Of a DNA stretch of 64,000 bases, positions 8,820-18,122 are shown piece after piece. Location of the stretch: positions 248,001-312,000 of the forward strand of contig NZ_LOJJ01000018.1 in the NCBI RefSeq assembly GCF_001595985.1, given 5' to 3'. The translations under genes and the position numbers were made by a program. The stretch's first letter is position 1. Each line of letters opens with the position of its first letter. The notes beneath the pieces were generated by a model. It saw only the letters and a program-made list of their open reading frames with translations, was not told the DNA's origin and did not search any database. Origin of the DNA: Polynucleobacter sinensis. GTDB lineage: Bacteria > Pseudomonadota > Gammaproteobacteria > Burkholderiales > Burkholderiaceae.

Positions 8820-9740
8820 ATGACAACAGGATACATAACTCATCCGGATTTTCTGAAACACGAGATGGGTGGCCATCATCCCGAGTGCCCAGAGCGTATT
8901 CAAGCGATCAATGATCAACTGATTAGGAGTGGTGTCGACCGCTTCCTGCATCATCTAGATGCGCCTTTGGCGACCGAGGATCAATTGGAGCTGGTTCATA
9001 GTCCTGACCATATTGCCTTTGTAAAGGAACGGGCGCCAGCTAGCGGCTACTTTATGTTGGATGGCGATACCATTATGAATCCCCATACTTGGAGCGCTGC
9101 TTTGCGCGCTGCAGGTGCCGCGATCGCTGGAGTCGATGCGGTCATGAAGGGTGAAGTTGAAAATGTTTTCTGTGCAGTTCGTCCGCCTGGGCATCACGCT
9201 GAGCCAACCCGATCAATGGGATTTTGTGTCTTTGATAACGTAGCAGTAGCTGCTCGTTATGCAATGGAAACTTACGGCATTGAACGTGTTGCCATTATTG
9301 ATTTCGATGTTCATCACGGCAATGGTACTGAAGCTGCTTTTTTTAACGATCCCAACGTCTTAATGTGTAGCTTTTTCCAGCATCCTTTTTATCCCTACAG
9401 CGGGCTGGATCAGGCAACTAATATGGTGAACGTTCCCCTACCAGCATCCACCCGTGGAGATGTTGTGCGTTCAATTGTGGAGGAGCAATGGCTACCACGT
9501 CTTCGAGACTTTGAACCCGAGTTGGTAATTATTTCCGCGGGATTTGATGCGCATCGTGAAGATGATTTGGGACAAATGGGATTGGTAGAGGATGACTATG
9601 CCTGGATTACCAAAAAACTCAAAGAGATTGCAGGTCAATATTCTCAGGGCAGGATCGTCAGTTGCTTGGAGGGTGGGTACAACCTTTCAGCGTTGGGTCG
9701 TAGCGTAGTTGCCCATGTGAAGGCGCTAGCTGATATCTGA
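8820..9740 (+). CDS. Histone-deacetylase-family amidohydrolase
   Basis: A zinc-dependent deacetylase of the arginase/HDAC fold, 306 residues. PPGHHAEP holds the tandem active-site histidines, DFDVHHGNGTE holds the metal-binding Asp and His, and SAGFDAHREDD carries the third metal ligand. Bacterial members act on acetylpolyamines, acetoin-related substrates or acyl-lysines. The substrate cannot be read from the sequence. GAGGATT precedes the ATG. The acyl-CoA synthetase begins 42 bases downstream, so the gene probably heads the acyl-CoA module. Confidence 0.88.
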   Translation: MTTGYITHPDFLKHEMGGHHPECPERIQAINDQLIRSGVDRFLHHLDAPLATEDQLELVHSPDHIAFVKERAPASGYFMLDGDTIMNPHTWSAALRAAGAAIAGVDAVMKGEVENVFCAVRPPGHHAEPTRSMGFCVFDNVAVAARYAMETYGIERVAIIDFDVHHGNGTEAAFFNDPNVLMCSFFQHPFYPYSGLDQATNMVNVPLPASTRGDVVRSIVEEQWLPRLRDFEPELVIISAGFDAHREDDLGQMGLVEDDYAWITKKLKEIAGQYSQGRIVSCLEGGYNLSALGRSVVAHVKALADI

Positions 9741-9782
9741 AAGTAATTTTAATTTTTAGCGAAGAATAGATTGAAGGTCAAT

Positions 9783-11435
9783 ATGGCAAATATTTTTGAG
9801 CAAGGCTTAGAACGTAATCCAGCGAATTTCACGCCAATCACTCCGTTGTTATTTTTAGAGCGATCAGCCGAAGTGTATCCAGGGCGTTTAGCTATTGTTC
9901 ATGGCAAATTGCGGCAGACCTGGAGTCAAACTTATGACCGCTGCCGCCGCTTAGCAAGCGCCCTTCAAAAGCATGGCATTGGTCTTGGGGATACGGTGGC
10001 GGTGATGCTGCCTAATACACCCCCGATGGTCGAGGCTCACTTTGGGATCCCTATGGCTGGAGCAGTTCTCAACGCACTGAATACTAGACTGGATCCAGAG
10101 TCGATTGCTTTCATGCTTAACCATGGCGAAGCTAAGGTGGTTATCGTTGATCCGGAATTTTCTGGGGTGATGAAGAAGGCTTTGGAAATGGCTAAGAAGG
10201 AGAGTGGCCGGGATTTCTTGGTGATTGATGTTGAGGAAAAAGAATTTGATGTTCCTGGTGAAAAGTTAGGCAAGCTGACCTATGAACAACTCTTGGCGGA
10301 AGGCGACCCCCAATTTGCATGGCAGGTTCCTGCAGACGAGTGGCAGGCTATTTGCTTGAATTACACCTCTGGCACTACGGGCAATCCAAAAGGCGTGGTG
10401 TATCACCATCGTGGCGCAGCGATTAATGCGGTCTCCAATATTTTGGATTGGGATATTAATAAGCACCCAGTCTATCTTTGGACTTTACCTATGTTTCATT
10501 GCAATGGCTGGTGCTTTCCGTGGACAGTTGCTGCCCGCGCAGGTATTAACGTTTGCCTACGTCGTGTAGACGCCCAACATATTTTTGCTGCCATTAAGGA
10601 TCATGGTGTAACACATTACTGTGCCGCCCCAATCGTACATAACTTATTGGTAAATGCGCCAGATGAATTAAAAGAGGGTGTGCCCTCTGGTGTAAAAGGT
10701 TTGATTGCGGGCGCCGCCCCTCCGGCGTCAATTATTGAGGGTATGGAAAAATTAGGTTTTGATCTAACGCATGTGTATGGTTTGACTGAGGTCTATGGCC
10801 CTGCAGCGGTGTGTGTGAAGCAAGATGAATGGAATGAATTGGATATTGGTGAGCGCGCTCGTTTAAATGCACGTCAAGGTGTGCGCTACCACATGCAGCA
10901 GGCGATTACTGTGCTTAATCCCGAAACTCTCGAGCCCGTTCCCGCTGATGGTGAAACCATGGGCGAGATTATGTTTAAGGGCAACATCGCAATGAAGGGC
11001 TATCTCAAAAATGAGAAAGCTACTAAAGAAGCGTTTGAGGGCGGCTGGTTTCATTCCGGCGATTTGGCGGTGATGAACCCAGATGGTTACGTCAAGATTA
11101 AGGATCGTAGTAAAGACATCATTATTTCTGGGGGCGAGAATATTTCCTCAATCGAAGTAGAGGACGTACTCTATCGTCATCCTGCTGTTATTGCTGCTGC
11201 GGTAGTGGCTAAGCCAGATCCAAAATGGGGCGAGACCCCTTGCGCCTTCCTGGAGATTAAGCCAGGCGTGGAGGTAACCGTAGCCGATATTGTTGCCCAC
11301 TGTAAGCAACATTTGGCAGGCTTTAAGGTTCCTAAGGCGGTGGTCTTTGGCGAACTTCCCAAGACCTCGACTGGAAAAATCCAGAAGTTTGAGCTGCGCA
11401 AGCAAGCCGGTTCAGCCGCCGCAATCGACGTTTAG
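9783..11435 (+). CDS. AMP-forming acyl-CoA synthetase (medium/long-chain type)
   Basis: Activates a carboxylic acid to its acyl-CoA through an acyl-adenylate. The P-loop-like YTSGTTGNPKGVVYHH, the adenine-binding YGLTE motif, GWFHSGDLAV and the catalytic lysine region KTSTGKIQK near the C-terminus are all present. I chose the ATG at 9783 (MANIFEQ) over the in-frame TTG at 9771 because GAAGG sits about 5 bases before it. With etfBA and an acyl-CoA dehydrogenase following, it probably feeds beta-oxidation. Substrate length is unknown. Confidence 0.92.
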   Translation: MANIFEQGLERNPANFTPITPLLFLERSAEVYPGRLAIVHGKLRQTWSQTYDRCRRLASALQKHGIGLGDTVAVMLPNTPPMVEAHFGIPMAGAVLNALNTRLDPESIAFMLNHGEAKVVIVDPEFSGVMKKALEMAKKESGRDFLVIDVEEKEFDVPGEKLGKLTYEQLLAEGDPQFAWQVPADEWQAICLNYTSGTTGNPKGVVYHHRGAAINAVSNILDWDINKHPVYLWTLPMFHCNGWCFPWTVAARAGINVCLRRVDAQHIFAAIKDHGVTHYCAAPIVHNLLVNAPDELKEGVPSGVKGLIAGAAPPASIIEGMEKLGFDLTHVYGLTEVYGPAAVCVKQDEWNELDIGERARLNARQGVRYHMQQAITVLNPETLEPVPADGETMGEIMFKGNIAMKGYLKNEKATKEAFEGGWFHSGDLAVMNPDGYVKIKDRSKDIIISGGENISSIEVEDVLYRHPAVIAAAVVAKPDPKWGETPCAFLEIKPGVEVTVADIVAHCKQHLAGFKVPKAVVFGELPKTSTGKIQKFELRKQAGSAAAIDV

Positions 11436-11493
11436 TCTGAGGTAGTGCGAGAGGGATAAAATAGAAAAGTTACCAAAAAAGTAGAGAGCAAGT

Positions 11494-12243
11494 ATGAAAA
11501 TCCTAGTGGCTGCAAAGCGCGTTGTTGATTACAACGTCAAAATCCGGGTGAAGTCCGATAACTCTGGCGTAGATTTGGCAAATGTCAAAATGAGCATGAA
11601 CCCGTTTGATGAGATCGCGGTAGAAGAGGCTGTGCGCTTAAAAGAGGCTGGTGTTGCTACCGAGGTAATCGTAGTATCTGTTGGTCCTACCCAGTGCCAA
11701 GAAACGCTGCGTACCGCTTTAGCCATTGGTGCAGATCGTGCGATTTTGGTAGAGACTGAGCAAGATGTTCAGCCTCTAGGCGTTGCTAAGTTGCTCAAAG
11801 CTTTATCAGATAAAGAGCAGGCGCAAATCATTATTTTAGGTAAACAAGCGATTGATGACGATAGTAATCAAACTGGTCAAATGTTGGCTAGTCTATTGGA
11901 TATCCCGCAAGCCACATTTGCTTCTAAAGTGGTAGTGGCTGACGGTAAAGCGAGCGTGACACGTGAAGTTGATGGTGGTCTAGAAACGATTGCGATTACT
12001 TTGCCTGCGGTGATCACCACTGACTTGCGTTTGAATGAGCCGCGTTATGTCACTCTGCCTAACATCATGAAGGCCAAGAAAAAGCCCTTAGAGGTGATTA
12101 AGCCCGAAGAGCTCGGTGTAGATATTGCACCGCGACTTAAAACACTCAAAGTTGAAGAGCCGCCCAAGCGCTCTGCTGGTGTGATGGTTCCCGATGTAGC
12201 GGCATTGGTGGAAAAACTCAAAAATGAAGCGAAGGTGATTTAA
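11494..12243 (+). CDS. etfB: Electron transfer flavoprotein beta subunit
   Basis: The AMP-binding subunit of ETF, which takes electrons from acyl-CoA dehydrogenases and passes them to ETF-quinone oxidoreductase. The length of 249 residues is standard. [15 protein letters not shown] at the start and the ETF-beta signature region near [12 protein letters not shown] fit the family. The stop codon directly abuts the etfA ATG. Lies between the acyl-CoA synthetase and the acyl-CoA dehydrogenase, its likely electron donor. Confidence 0.96.
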   Translation: MKILVAAKRVVDYNVKIRVKSDNSGVDLANVKMSMNPFDEIAVEEAVRLKEAGVATEVIVVSVGPTQCQETLRTALAIGADRAILVETEQDVQPLGVAKLLKALSDKEQAQIIILGKQAIDDDSNQTGQMLASLLDIPQATFASKVVVADGKASVTREVDGGLETIAITLPAVITTDLRLNEPRYVTLPNIMKAKKKPLEVIKPEELGVDIAPRLKTLKVEEPPKRSAGVMVPDVAALVEKLKNEAKVI

Positions 12244-13188
12244 ATGGCTACCCCTATCTCACTCGTGATAGCTGAACACGACAATCAATCTCTCAAAGCG
12301 GCCACCCTAAATGCAGTAGCCGCTGCCCTACAAATCTCACCAGAAGTCGATATCTTGGTTGCTGGCAGCGCTGCAGATGCGGCTGCTCAGGCTGCTACCC
12401 AAATTGCTGGGGTGCGTAAAGTCATCCAAATCGACTCTCCAAACTTAGCCGATCAATTGGCTGAGCCATTGGCCGCGCAAATCCTCTCCCTTGCCAGTGC
12501 TTATAGCCATATCTTGGCACCAGCTACTGCTAATGGTAAGAATGTTCTTCCCCGCGTTGCTGCTAAGTTAGATGTTGCCCAGCTATCAGATATTACGAAG
12601 GTAGTCTCACCCGATACCTTTGAGCGTCCGATTTATGCTGGCAATGCAATAGCAACTGTGCAGTCAAATGATCCAATTAAAGTGATTACTGTGCGTACAA
12701 CTGGATTTGATCCAGTCGCAGCTACCGGTGGTTCTGCTGCACTAGAAAAAGCAGCTACTGCCGACTCTGCTGGCAAATCTTCTTTTGTAGGTCGCGAGCT
12801 TACTAAGTCCGATCGCCCAGAACTGACTGCGGCTAAGATTATTGTCTCAGGTGGTCGAGGCCTAGGCTCTGGTGAAAAATATCAAGAGCTGATTACACCG
12901 CTGGCAGATAAGCTCGGAGCTGCTCTAGGCGCTTCACGCGCGGCAGTCGATGCTGGTTATGTTCCCAATGATTATCAAGTTGGTCAGACCGGTAAGATTG
13001 TTGCTCCACAGTTGTATATCGCTGTAGGCATCTCTGGCGCGATCCAGCATTTAGCTGGTATGAAAGACTCCAATGTGATTGTCGCCATCAATAAGGATCC
13101 CGAAGCCCCTATCTTCGCTGTTGCGGATTATGGCCTGGTGGCGGATTTGAATGTGGCTATACCTGAGTTGACTAGCGCATTGAGTTAA
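12244..13188 (+). CDS. etfA: Electron transfer flavoprotein alpha subunit
   Basis: The FAD-binding subunit of ETF, 314 residues. The C-terminal FAD domain shows [23 protein letters not shown] and the [17 protein letters not shown] segment near the end, all typical. It starts right after the etfB stop, so the subunits are made in equal amounts. The downstream acyl-CoA dehydrogenase follows after 37 bases with its own TTGGAG ribosome site. Confidence 0.96.
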   Translation: MATPISLVIAEHDNQSLKAATLNAVAAALQISPEVDILVAGSAADAAAQAATQIAGVRKVIQIDSPNLADQLAEPLAAQILSLASAYSHILAPATANGKNVLPRVAAKLDVAQLSDITKVVSPDTFERPIYAGNAIATVQSNDPIKVITVRTTGFDPVAATGGSAALEKAATADSAGKSSFVGRELTKSDRPELTAAKIIVSGGRGLGSGEKYQELITPLADKLGAALGASRAAVDAGYVPNDYQVGQTGKIVAPQLYIAVGISGAIQHLAGMKDSNVIVAINKDPEAPIFAVADYGLVADLNVAIPELTSALS

Positions 13189-13225
13189 ACCACTTTTTAA
13201 TACTCTTTCAATTGATTGGAGTTTT

Positions 13226-15013
13226 ATGCCATATGTAGCCCCAGTAAAAGATATGTTGTTTGTAATGAACGAGCTTTCTGGGTTATCCGATGTGGTGGTA
13301 TATCCCCGGTATGCAGAAGCAGGAGCGGATGTGGATTTAGCTCCTGCTATTTTGGAAGAGTCGGCCAAATTTAATCAAGATGTGGTGGCGCCACTCAATT
13401 GGCCTGGTGATCAAAATCCAAGTTCCCTGAAAAACGGGGTGGTGACAACCACCCCAGGGTTTAAAGAGGCGTTTGAACAATTTGCTGCAGCCGGTTGGCA
13501 GGGAGTGATTCATCCTCCAGAGTTTGGTGGCCAAGGTTTACCAAAGTTGATTGCTACAGCTTGTTTTGAAATGGTTCATTCAGCAAGTCTGTCTTTTGCT
13601 TTATGCCCCATGTTGACGGATGGTGCGATTGAGGCCTTACTTACCGCCGCTAGTCCTGAACTCCAAGAACGCTATGTTCCGAAGATGATCTCAGGCGAGT
13701 GGACTGGTTCTATGTGTCTCACAGAACCTCAGGCTGGATCAGACTTGTCAATGGTCCGCGCACGTGCCGTTCCTGAGGGTGACGGCACTTACAAAATTTT
13801 TGCTACCAAGATTTATATCACTTACGGTGAGCACGATATGGCAAAGAATATCGTGCATCTTGTTTTAGCGAGAACCCCTGACGCCCCAGAGGGTGTTAAA
13901 GGAATTTCATTATTTGTTGTCCCGAAATTTTTAGTCAATGCCGATGGCTCTTTGGGTGAGCGTAATGATGTTCATTGTGTTTCCATTGAACACAAGCTTG
14001 GCATTAAAGCGAGTCCGACCGCGGTATTGCAATTTGGTGACCATGGTGGCGCAGTGGGCTACTTAGTGGGTGAAGAAAATCGTGGTCTAGAGTACATGTT
14101 TGTCATGATGAACGCTGCTCGCTTTGCTGTGGGTATGCAAGGTATTGCCGTGGCTGAGCGCGCTTATCAAAAGGCGGTTCAATATGCGAAAGATCGCGTA
14201 CAGAGTCGCGACTTGGCTGGCTCGCCTGGCCCAGTGGCAATTATTCATCAGCCGGATGTAAAGCGCATGTTGATGACGATGCGTGCATACACTGAAGCAT
14301 CTCGTGCTTTGGCTTATTATGCCGCCGCCGCTTATGATGCCCAGCATGCAGCTCCAGAAGAGGCTGTGTGCAAAGCGAATCAAGCTATCTACGAATTCTT
14401 GGTCCCTATTGTGAAGGGCTTCTCGACAGAAATGTCGATTGAAGTGGCAAGTTTAGGCGTGCAAGTTCATGGTGGCATGGGCTTTATTGAAGAGACGGGC
14501 GCTGCCCAGCATTATCGCGATGCGCGAATCTTAACAATCTACGAAGGAACTACTGCTATTCAGGCAAATGACCTGATTGGAAGAAAAACGGTACGAGATG
14601 GTGGTGCTACTGCAAAAATATTCTCGGAAAAAATTCAGCAAACTGAAAAAGATTTGGCGAGTAGTGGAACTGCTGATGCCAAGGCTGTTCTTAAGCAATT
14701 GACGCTGGCACGTGAATCATTTGAATTGTCTGTCGCCTATATCGTTGCGAATGCCAAGTCTGAAGTGAAGTCTGTGTATGCGGGAAGTGTTGCTTACCTA
14801 CGTTTATGTGGGCTCGTCTTGGGCGCATGGCAAATGGCGCGTGCATTATTGGCTGCGCAAAGTTTGCGAGGGGCTGATCCTAGTTTCTATGATGCGAAAA
14901 TTGCAACGGCACGATTCTTTGCTGAAAATTTATTGCCCCAAGCGCAAGCTTTGGCTACTTCTATTGTAGAAAGTGGGCAGTCTACCAATGCACTTTCTGT
15001 GGAGCAATTCTAG
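13226..15013 (+). CDS. Acyl-CoA dehydrogenase with C-terminal extension domain
   Basis: An FAD enzyme that introduces the 2,3-double bond into acyl-CoA. At 595 residues it belongs to the long class, which has an extra N-terminal segment and a C-terminal alpha-helical domain beyond the usual 380. CLTEPQAGSDLS and the Glu-containing IYEGTTAIQANDL (the likely catalytic base) are visible. Last gene of the etf operon, ending at a strong hairpin at 15040. Chain-length preference cannot be told. Confidence 0.93.
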   Translation: MPYVAPVKDMLFVMNELSGLSDVVVYPRYAEAGADVDLAPAILEESAKFNQDVVAPLNWPGDQNPSSLKNGVVTTTPGFKEAFEQFAAAGWQGVIHPPEFGGQGLPKLIATACFEMVHSASLSFALCPMLTDGAIEALLTAASPELQERYVPKMISGEWTGSMCLTEPQAGSDLSMVRARAVPEGDGTYKIFATKIYITYGEHDMAKNIVHLVLARTPDAPEGVKGISLFVVPKFLVNADGSLGERNDVHCVSIEHKLGIKASPTAVLQFGDHGGAVGYLVGEENRGLEYMFVMMNAARFAVGMQGIAVAERAYQKAVQYAKDRVQSRDLAGSPGPVAIIHQPDVKRMLMTMRAYTEASRALAYYAAAAYDAQHAAPEEAVCKANQAIYEFLVPIVKGFSTEMSIEVASLGVQVHGGMGFIEETGAAQHYRDARILTIYEGTTAIQANDLIGRKTVRDGGATAKIFSEKIQQTEKDLASSGTADAKAVLKQLTLARESFELSVAYIVANAKSEVKSVYAGSVAYLRLCGLVLGAWQMARALLAAQSLRGADPSFYDAKIATARFFAENLLPQAQALATSIVESGQSTNALSVEQF

Positions 15014-15039
15014 GAATCTGATATTACTTGCTACTTTAC

Positions 15040-15072
15040 AAAAGCTATCCGCATTATTGGGATAGCTTTTTT
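15040..15072 (+). terminator. Terminator of the etf/acyl-CoA dehydrogenase operon
   Basis: Perfect 11-base arms, AAAAGCTATCC (15040-15050) and GGATAGCTTTT (15060-15070), with a 9-base loop and a T-run. It overlaps the last codons of the convergent minus-strand gene that ends at 15054. Confidence 0.85.
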
Positions 15073-15500
15073 GCTTCCTTGAGTTGCGAGATAAAGAATT
15101 GCTCAAATGCAACTGCAAGAAATGTCATCATGACGCCGGCACCAAATACCAATGAAAAAATAACCGTGAGAACAACTGGCCAGCCTGATTTGGTAGACCT
15201 CTCGGGAGTGATTCCGGGATTAAACTGAGCGTCCCATTTTTCATCAGGGCGAAGACCAAAGGTAATAGTGGTTAGCCAGCTTGCTTCAAGTGTAATAAAG
15301 CCAAAGGTAATCAGAACCCAGCCCGGAGCGGAGTGAAAGTGAGAGTCTTTGAGGATGAGCCATCCAGCGATACCGCCGATAAATGCAAAGAGCTGAGTCC
15401 AGCCCCAGAAGGATTTCAATCCTTGTAGATAAAAACAATTCAATCCCGTTCCTGGGAAAAATAATCCAAGAGAGCAGAACAGTAATTTATATTTTTTCAT
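15054..15500 (-). CDS. Small multi-pass membrane protein, TM2-like
   Basis: A 148-residue protein with hydrophobic helices near residues 5-25, 30-50, 60-85 and 107-135. The N-terminal stretch FPGTGLNCFYLQG followed by WGWTQLF resembles the TM2 domain pattern, in which a GxGxxxFYLG turn links two helices. No function is known. I chose the ATG at 15500 (MKKYKLLF) over the TTG at 15518. It follows the META lipoprotein gene by about 35 bases and is probably cotranscribed with it. Confidence 0.65.
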   Translation of the reverse strand: MKKYKLLFCSLGLFFPGTGLNCFYLQGLKSFWGWTQLFAFIGGIAGWLILKDSHFHSAPGWVLITFGFITLEASWLTTITFGLRPDEKWDAQFNPGITPERSTKSGWPVVLTVIFSLVFGAGVMMTFLAVAFEQFFISQLKEAKKLSQ

Positions 15501-15535
15501 TGAGACTTTCGATAGCAAATATTTTTCTAATCTTT

Positions 15536-16066
15536 TTATTTGGTAGGGTTGTTTTTCTGTATGAAGCTAAGAACTTCACGGTCCGCACCAATCATGAGTA
15601 ATTGATCTCCATTGCGAACAATGGTGCGGTAATCATTGAGCTCATACAGGAAGTCGTTTTCTAGTTCCATGCGTTGCGGAGCGCATGCCATCTTGGTGCT
15701 AGCAATTTGGTCAAGAGTAAAGCCACGAGCATCCTCAGTGATGCGAGCGGTAAACCGATTGCAACCAGTTGATCCGCTGAGCCGTTCACCATTGGCGTCA
15801 AAAATCATTTGGATGGGGTTGCTACTATCGCCCTGGGGGATTTGACGGCTGCGAACTTCTCCTCGCGCATTGGGGGCTAGATTCCAGCGCACAAGTTCCC
15901 ATTTGGTGTTGCGTAATTCGCTGCTGGGAGGGCTGATTTTGGCATTACAGGGTGGTATGACATTGGCGCAAGCGCTTAATAAGCTCAATCCTAGACATGA
16001 AATCACAAGAAATACCCTGTTTGAAGCGCTCTTAGAGGGGGTAAAAAAAGCTATTTTTTTGGGCAT
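15536..16066 (-). CDS. META-domain lipoprotein (HslJ-like)
   Basis: A 176-residue protein with a hydrophobic segment and lipobox LLSAC near residue 33, so it is probably a lipoprotein. After a Pro/Ser linker the META domain runs to the end: NTKWELVRW, then GERLSGSTGCNRFTA, and the later conserved STKMACAP. E. coli HslJ, of the same fold, is a heat-shock protein linked to novobiocin resistance, but the biochemical role is unknown. The N-terminus before the hydrophobic segment is longer than typical, so the start could be internal. Confidence 0.78.
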   Translation of the reverse strand: MPKKIAFFTPSKSASNRVFLVISCLGLSLLSACANVIPPCNAKISPPSSELRNTKWELVRWNLAPNARGEVRSRQIPQGDSSNPIQMIFDANGERLSGSTGCNRFTARITEDARGFTLDQIASTKMACAPQRMELENDFLYELNDYRTIVRNGDQLLMIGADREVLSFIQKNNPTK

Positions 16067-16313
16067 ATTCTTATAAGTTATTGTTTTTTATACATATTTA
16101 ACTATCTATCACGTCTTATTCTACTGTTTAAGCTAAGTGGGTGGGCGCTTAAATAGGTGGATCAAGTAGGGGTTTTCGTCTAGAATATGAGGTTTTCCGC
16201 TATACCGTGCATTTGTTTTATGAATTTGCTCAGTTAGCTGGAGCCCAAGATTTTGTAGTAATTTCATTGGGTTGTAATCAACCTGTTTTCATTTTAGATT
16301 TTAAGGAATAAGT
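16067..16313. other. Divergent intergenic region upstream of rpsP
   Basis: A 247-base AT-rich spacer between the META lipoprotein gene and rpsP. The right half holds the candidate rpsP promoter (16167-16186) and a small leader hairpin, GGTTG (16270-16274) with CAACC (16279-16283), followed by a T-rich stretch. The left half shows no definite signal. Confidence 0.5.
16167..16188 (+). promoter_or_regulatory. Candidate rpsP promoter
   Basis: TAGAAT at 16181-16186 is a good -10. It is preceded by TAGGGGTTTTC, almost the same block that precedes rpmF at 46631. No consensus -35 is visible. A start near 16193 gives a leader of about 120 bases. Confidence 0.4.
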
Positions 16314-16559
16314 ATGGTCGTCATTCGACTGGCACGCGGCGGTTCAAAGAAGCGCCCTTTTTATAGCATCGTGGCTACAGACAAGCGCAATCGTCGCGAC
16401 TCGAACTTTATCGAGCGTATTGGTTACTTCAATCCACAGGCAGCTGAGTCAGAGCAAGCAATGCGCATCGCTCAAGACCGTTTGACTTATTGGACTGGTG
16501 TTGGCGCGCAGATTTCTCCAACTGTAGTTCGTTTGATCAAAAACAATCCTGCTGTTTAA
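16314..16559 (+). CDS. rpsP: 30S ribosomal protein S16
   Basis: An 81-residue small-subunit protein needed for early 30S assembly. The N-terminus [17 protein letters not shown] is diagnostic. AAGGAAT provides a strong ribosome site. It heads the classic rpsP-rimM-trmD-rplS operon. In E. coli the two ribosomal genes of this operon are translated far more than rimM and trmD. A strong structure right after the rpsP stop (16558-16603) may serve the same purpose here. Confidence 0.98.
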   Translation: MVVIRLARGGSKKRPFYSIVATDKRNRRDSNFIERIGYFNPQAAESEQAMRIAQDRLTYWTGVGAQISPTVVRLIKNNPAV

Positions 16560-16603
16560 AGACTTCAAATCCAAAGACTTTTTCATCACGATGAAGTCTT
16601 TGG
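16558..16603 (+). promoter_or_regulatory. Two mutually exclusive hairpins between rpsP and rimM
   Basis: AAAGACTTCA (16558-16567) pairs perfectly with TGAAGTCTTT (16592-16601). CCAAAGACT (16571-16579) instead pairs with AGTCTTTGG (16595-16603), extended inside by TCAT/ATGA. They share the 3' arm and cannot coexist. The loop contents and the 50-base distance to rimM suggest control of rimM or processing. No T-run follows. Confidence 0.6.
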
Positions 16604-16652
16604 TAGCAGAATTCATTGGTAGTTTTATTTGGAGAAACAGGGTGGCTTCAAT

Positions 16653-17216
16653 ATGAACACACCTTCTCTAAATGATTTGATTGAGCTCGGTGCAGTACAA
16701 GATGCTCAAGGCTTACAAGGTCAGATTAAGGTTCGCCCTCATTCATCTGACCCCGTTGCCCTCTTATCCAGCAAAGAACTTTGGTTATCTCTCATTCCTC
16801 GCCGGCATGTGGGCGTTTCTGCGTCCGCTGAACAAGCATCACTAACGCTTTACAAAGTGAAGCAAGCAAAGATGCATAGCGGCACCGTGGTGATTGCTCT
16901 TGATGGTGTTACTGATCGAGATCAAGCAGAAGCATTAAAAGGTGCACGTATTTTGGTGGGCCGCGATGTATTTCCAAAAACAGAAAAAGATAGCTATTAC
17001 TGGGTGGATCTCATTGGGTGCAAAGCAATCAATCTCCAGGATCAAGACTTAGGAGAGGTGATTGACGTTACCGATAATGGTGCCCATGGTGTCATTGCTA
17101 TTGGCAACCCAGAAACAAAAACTATTTTGCAACTCGTTCCCTTTGTTAAGGAAGTGGTGCAGAACGTTGACTTACCAAGCAAGCGCATTACACTGGACTG
17201 GCAGGCTGACTGGTAG
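16653..17216 (+). CDS. rimM: Ribosome maturation factor RimM
   Basis: Binds S19 and the 30S head and aids late assembly of 16S rRNA. The N-terminal RimM barrel shows LGAVQDAQGLQGQIKVRP and GVTDRDQAEALKG, and the PRC-barrel follows with YYWVDLIG and KEVVQNVDLPSKRITLDW. I chose the ATG at 16653 (MNTPSLND), with GGTGG about 7 bases upstream, over the in-frame TTG at 16629. This gives 187 residues, close to the family norm. Confidence 0.95.
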   Translation: MNTPSLNDLIELGAVQDAQGLQGQIKVRPHSSDPVALLSSKELWLSLIPRRHVGVSASAEQASLTLYKVKQAKMHSGTVVIALDGVTDRDQAEALKGARILVGRDVFPKTEKDSYYWVDLIGCKAINLQDQDLGEVIDVTDNGAHGVIAIGNPETKTILQLVPFVKEVVQNVDLPSKRITLDWQADW

Positions 17217-17249
17217 CCCGATATTCAGTAAAGATGCCTATCTTCGACT

Positions 17250-17996
17250 ATGCGCTTTGATGTAGTTACTCTATTTCCTGAAATGTTCTCCGCTTTAACG
17301 CAGTGGGGTATTACTGGCCGAGCATGCGAGCAGGGTCTTGCTAGTGTGAATCTTTGGAACCCCCGTGACTATTGTTCTGATGCCCGTAAAACTGTGGATG
17401 ATCGCGCTTATGGTGGCGGTCCAGGTATGGTCATGATGGTAAAACCCCTGGAAGATACGATATCTGCTGTTAAAGCAGCTCATCAGTCTGCTGGGCTAGC
17501 TTCTGGGCCAATTTGTCTTTTGGCGCCTCAAGGTCAGGTATTTTCTCAGAAGATAGCAACAGATATCCTTAATTATCGTAATTTAACCTTTATTTGCGGT
17601 CGATACGAGGCTGTTGACCAGCGATTTATCGATAGAAATGTAGATTTACAACTTTCAATGGGTGATTTTGTGGTTTCTGGGGGTGAATTACCTGCAATGA
17701 CTATGATGGATGCGGTGATTCGTCTGATTCCTGGGGTCCTTGGCGATGATGAGTCTGCGGTTCAGGATAGCTTTATTAATGGTCTTTTGGACTATCCACA
17801 CTACACCCGCCCAGAAATATATGAAAATTTATCTGTTCCGGACGTGCTTTTAGGCGGACATCACGCTAAAATAGCGGATTGGCGTCGGCAAAAGTCTTTA
17901 GAGCTGACGCTAAGGCTCAGGCCTGATTTAATTGAATCGGCTAGAGCTAATGGGTTGCTAAGTAAAGAAGATGAGCAATTTCTTCGAACACTGTGA
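17250..17996 (+). CDS. trmD: tRNA (guanine-N1)-methyltransferase
   Basis: Methylates G37 of tRNAs with SAM, preventing +1 frameshifts. It is a SPOUT-fold enzyme with a trefoil knot. MRFDVVTLFPEMF at the start, DRAYGGGPGMVMMV, the SAM-binding FICGRYEAVDQRFID and FVVSGGELPAMTM are all family signatures. The length of 248 residues is standard. It follows rimM by 33 bases in the S16/L19 operon. Confidence 0.97.
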   Translation: MRFDVVTLFPEMFSALTQWGITGRACEQGLASVNLWNPRDYCSDARKTVDDRAYGGGPGMVMMVKPLEDTISAVKAAHQSAGLASGPICLLAPQGQVFSQKIATDILNYRNLTFICGRYEAVDQRFIDRNVDLQLSMGDFVVSGGELPAMTMMDAVIRLIPGVLGDDESAVQDSFINGLLDYPHYTRPEIYENLSVPDVLLGGHHAKIADWRRQKSLELTLRLRPDLIESARANGLLSKEDEQFLRTL

Positions 17997-18122
17997 GTAA
18001 TTGCAGTTTCGGATAAATGGTTTATGTTTTGATTTAGTGAAATGGTTTTAACTACATCCTCTGTCTGGTCCGTTGATGCAAATCTCGGGATTAAACGCTG
18101 ACAAGATGTTTAAGGATTAATA

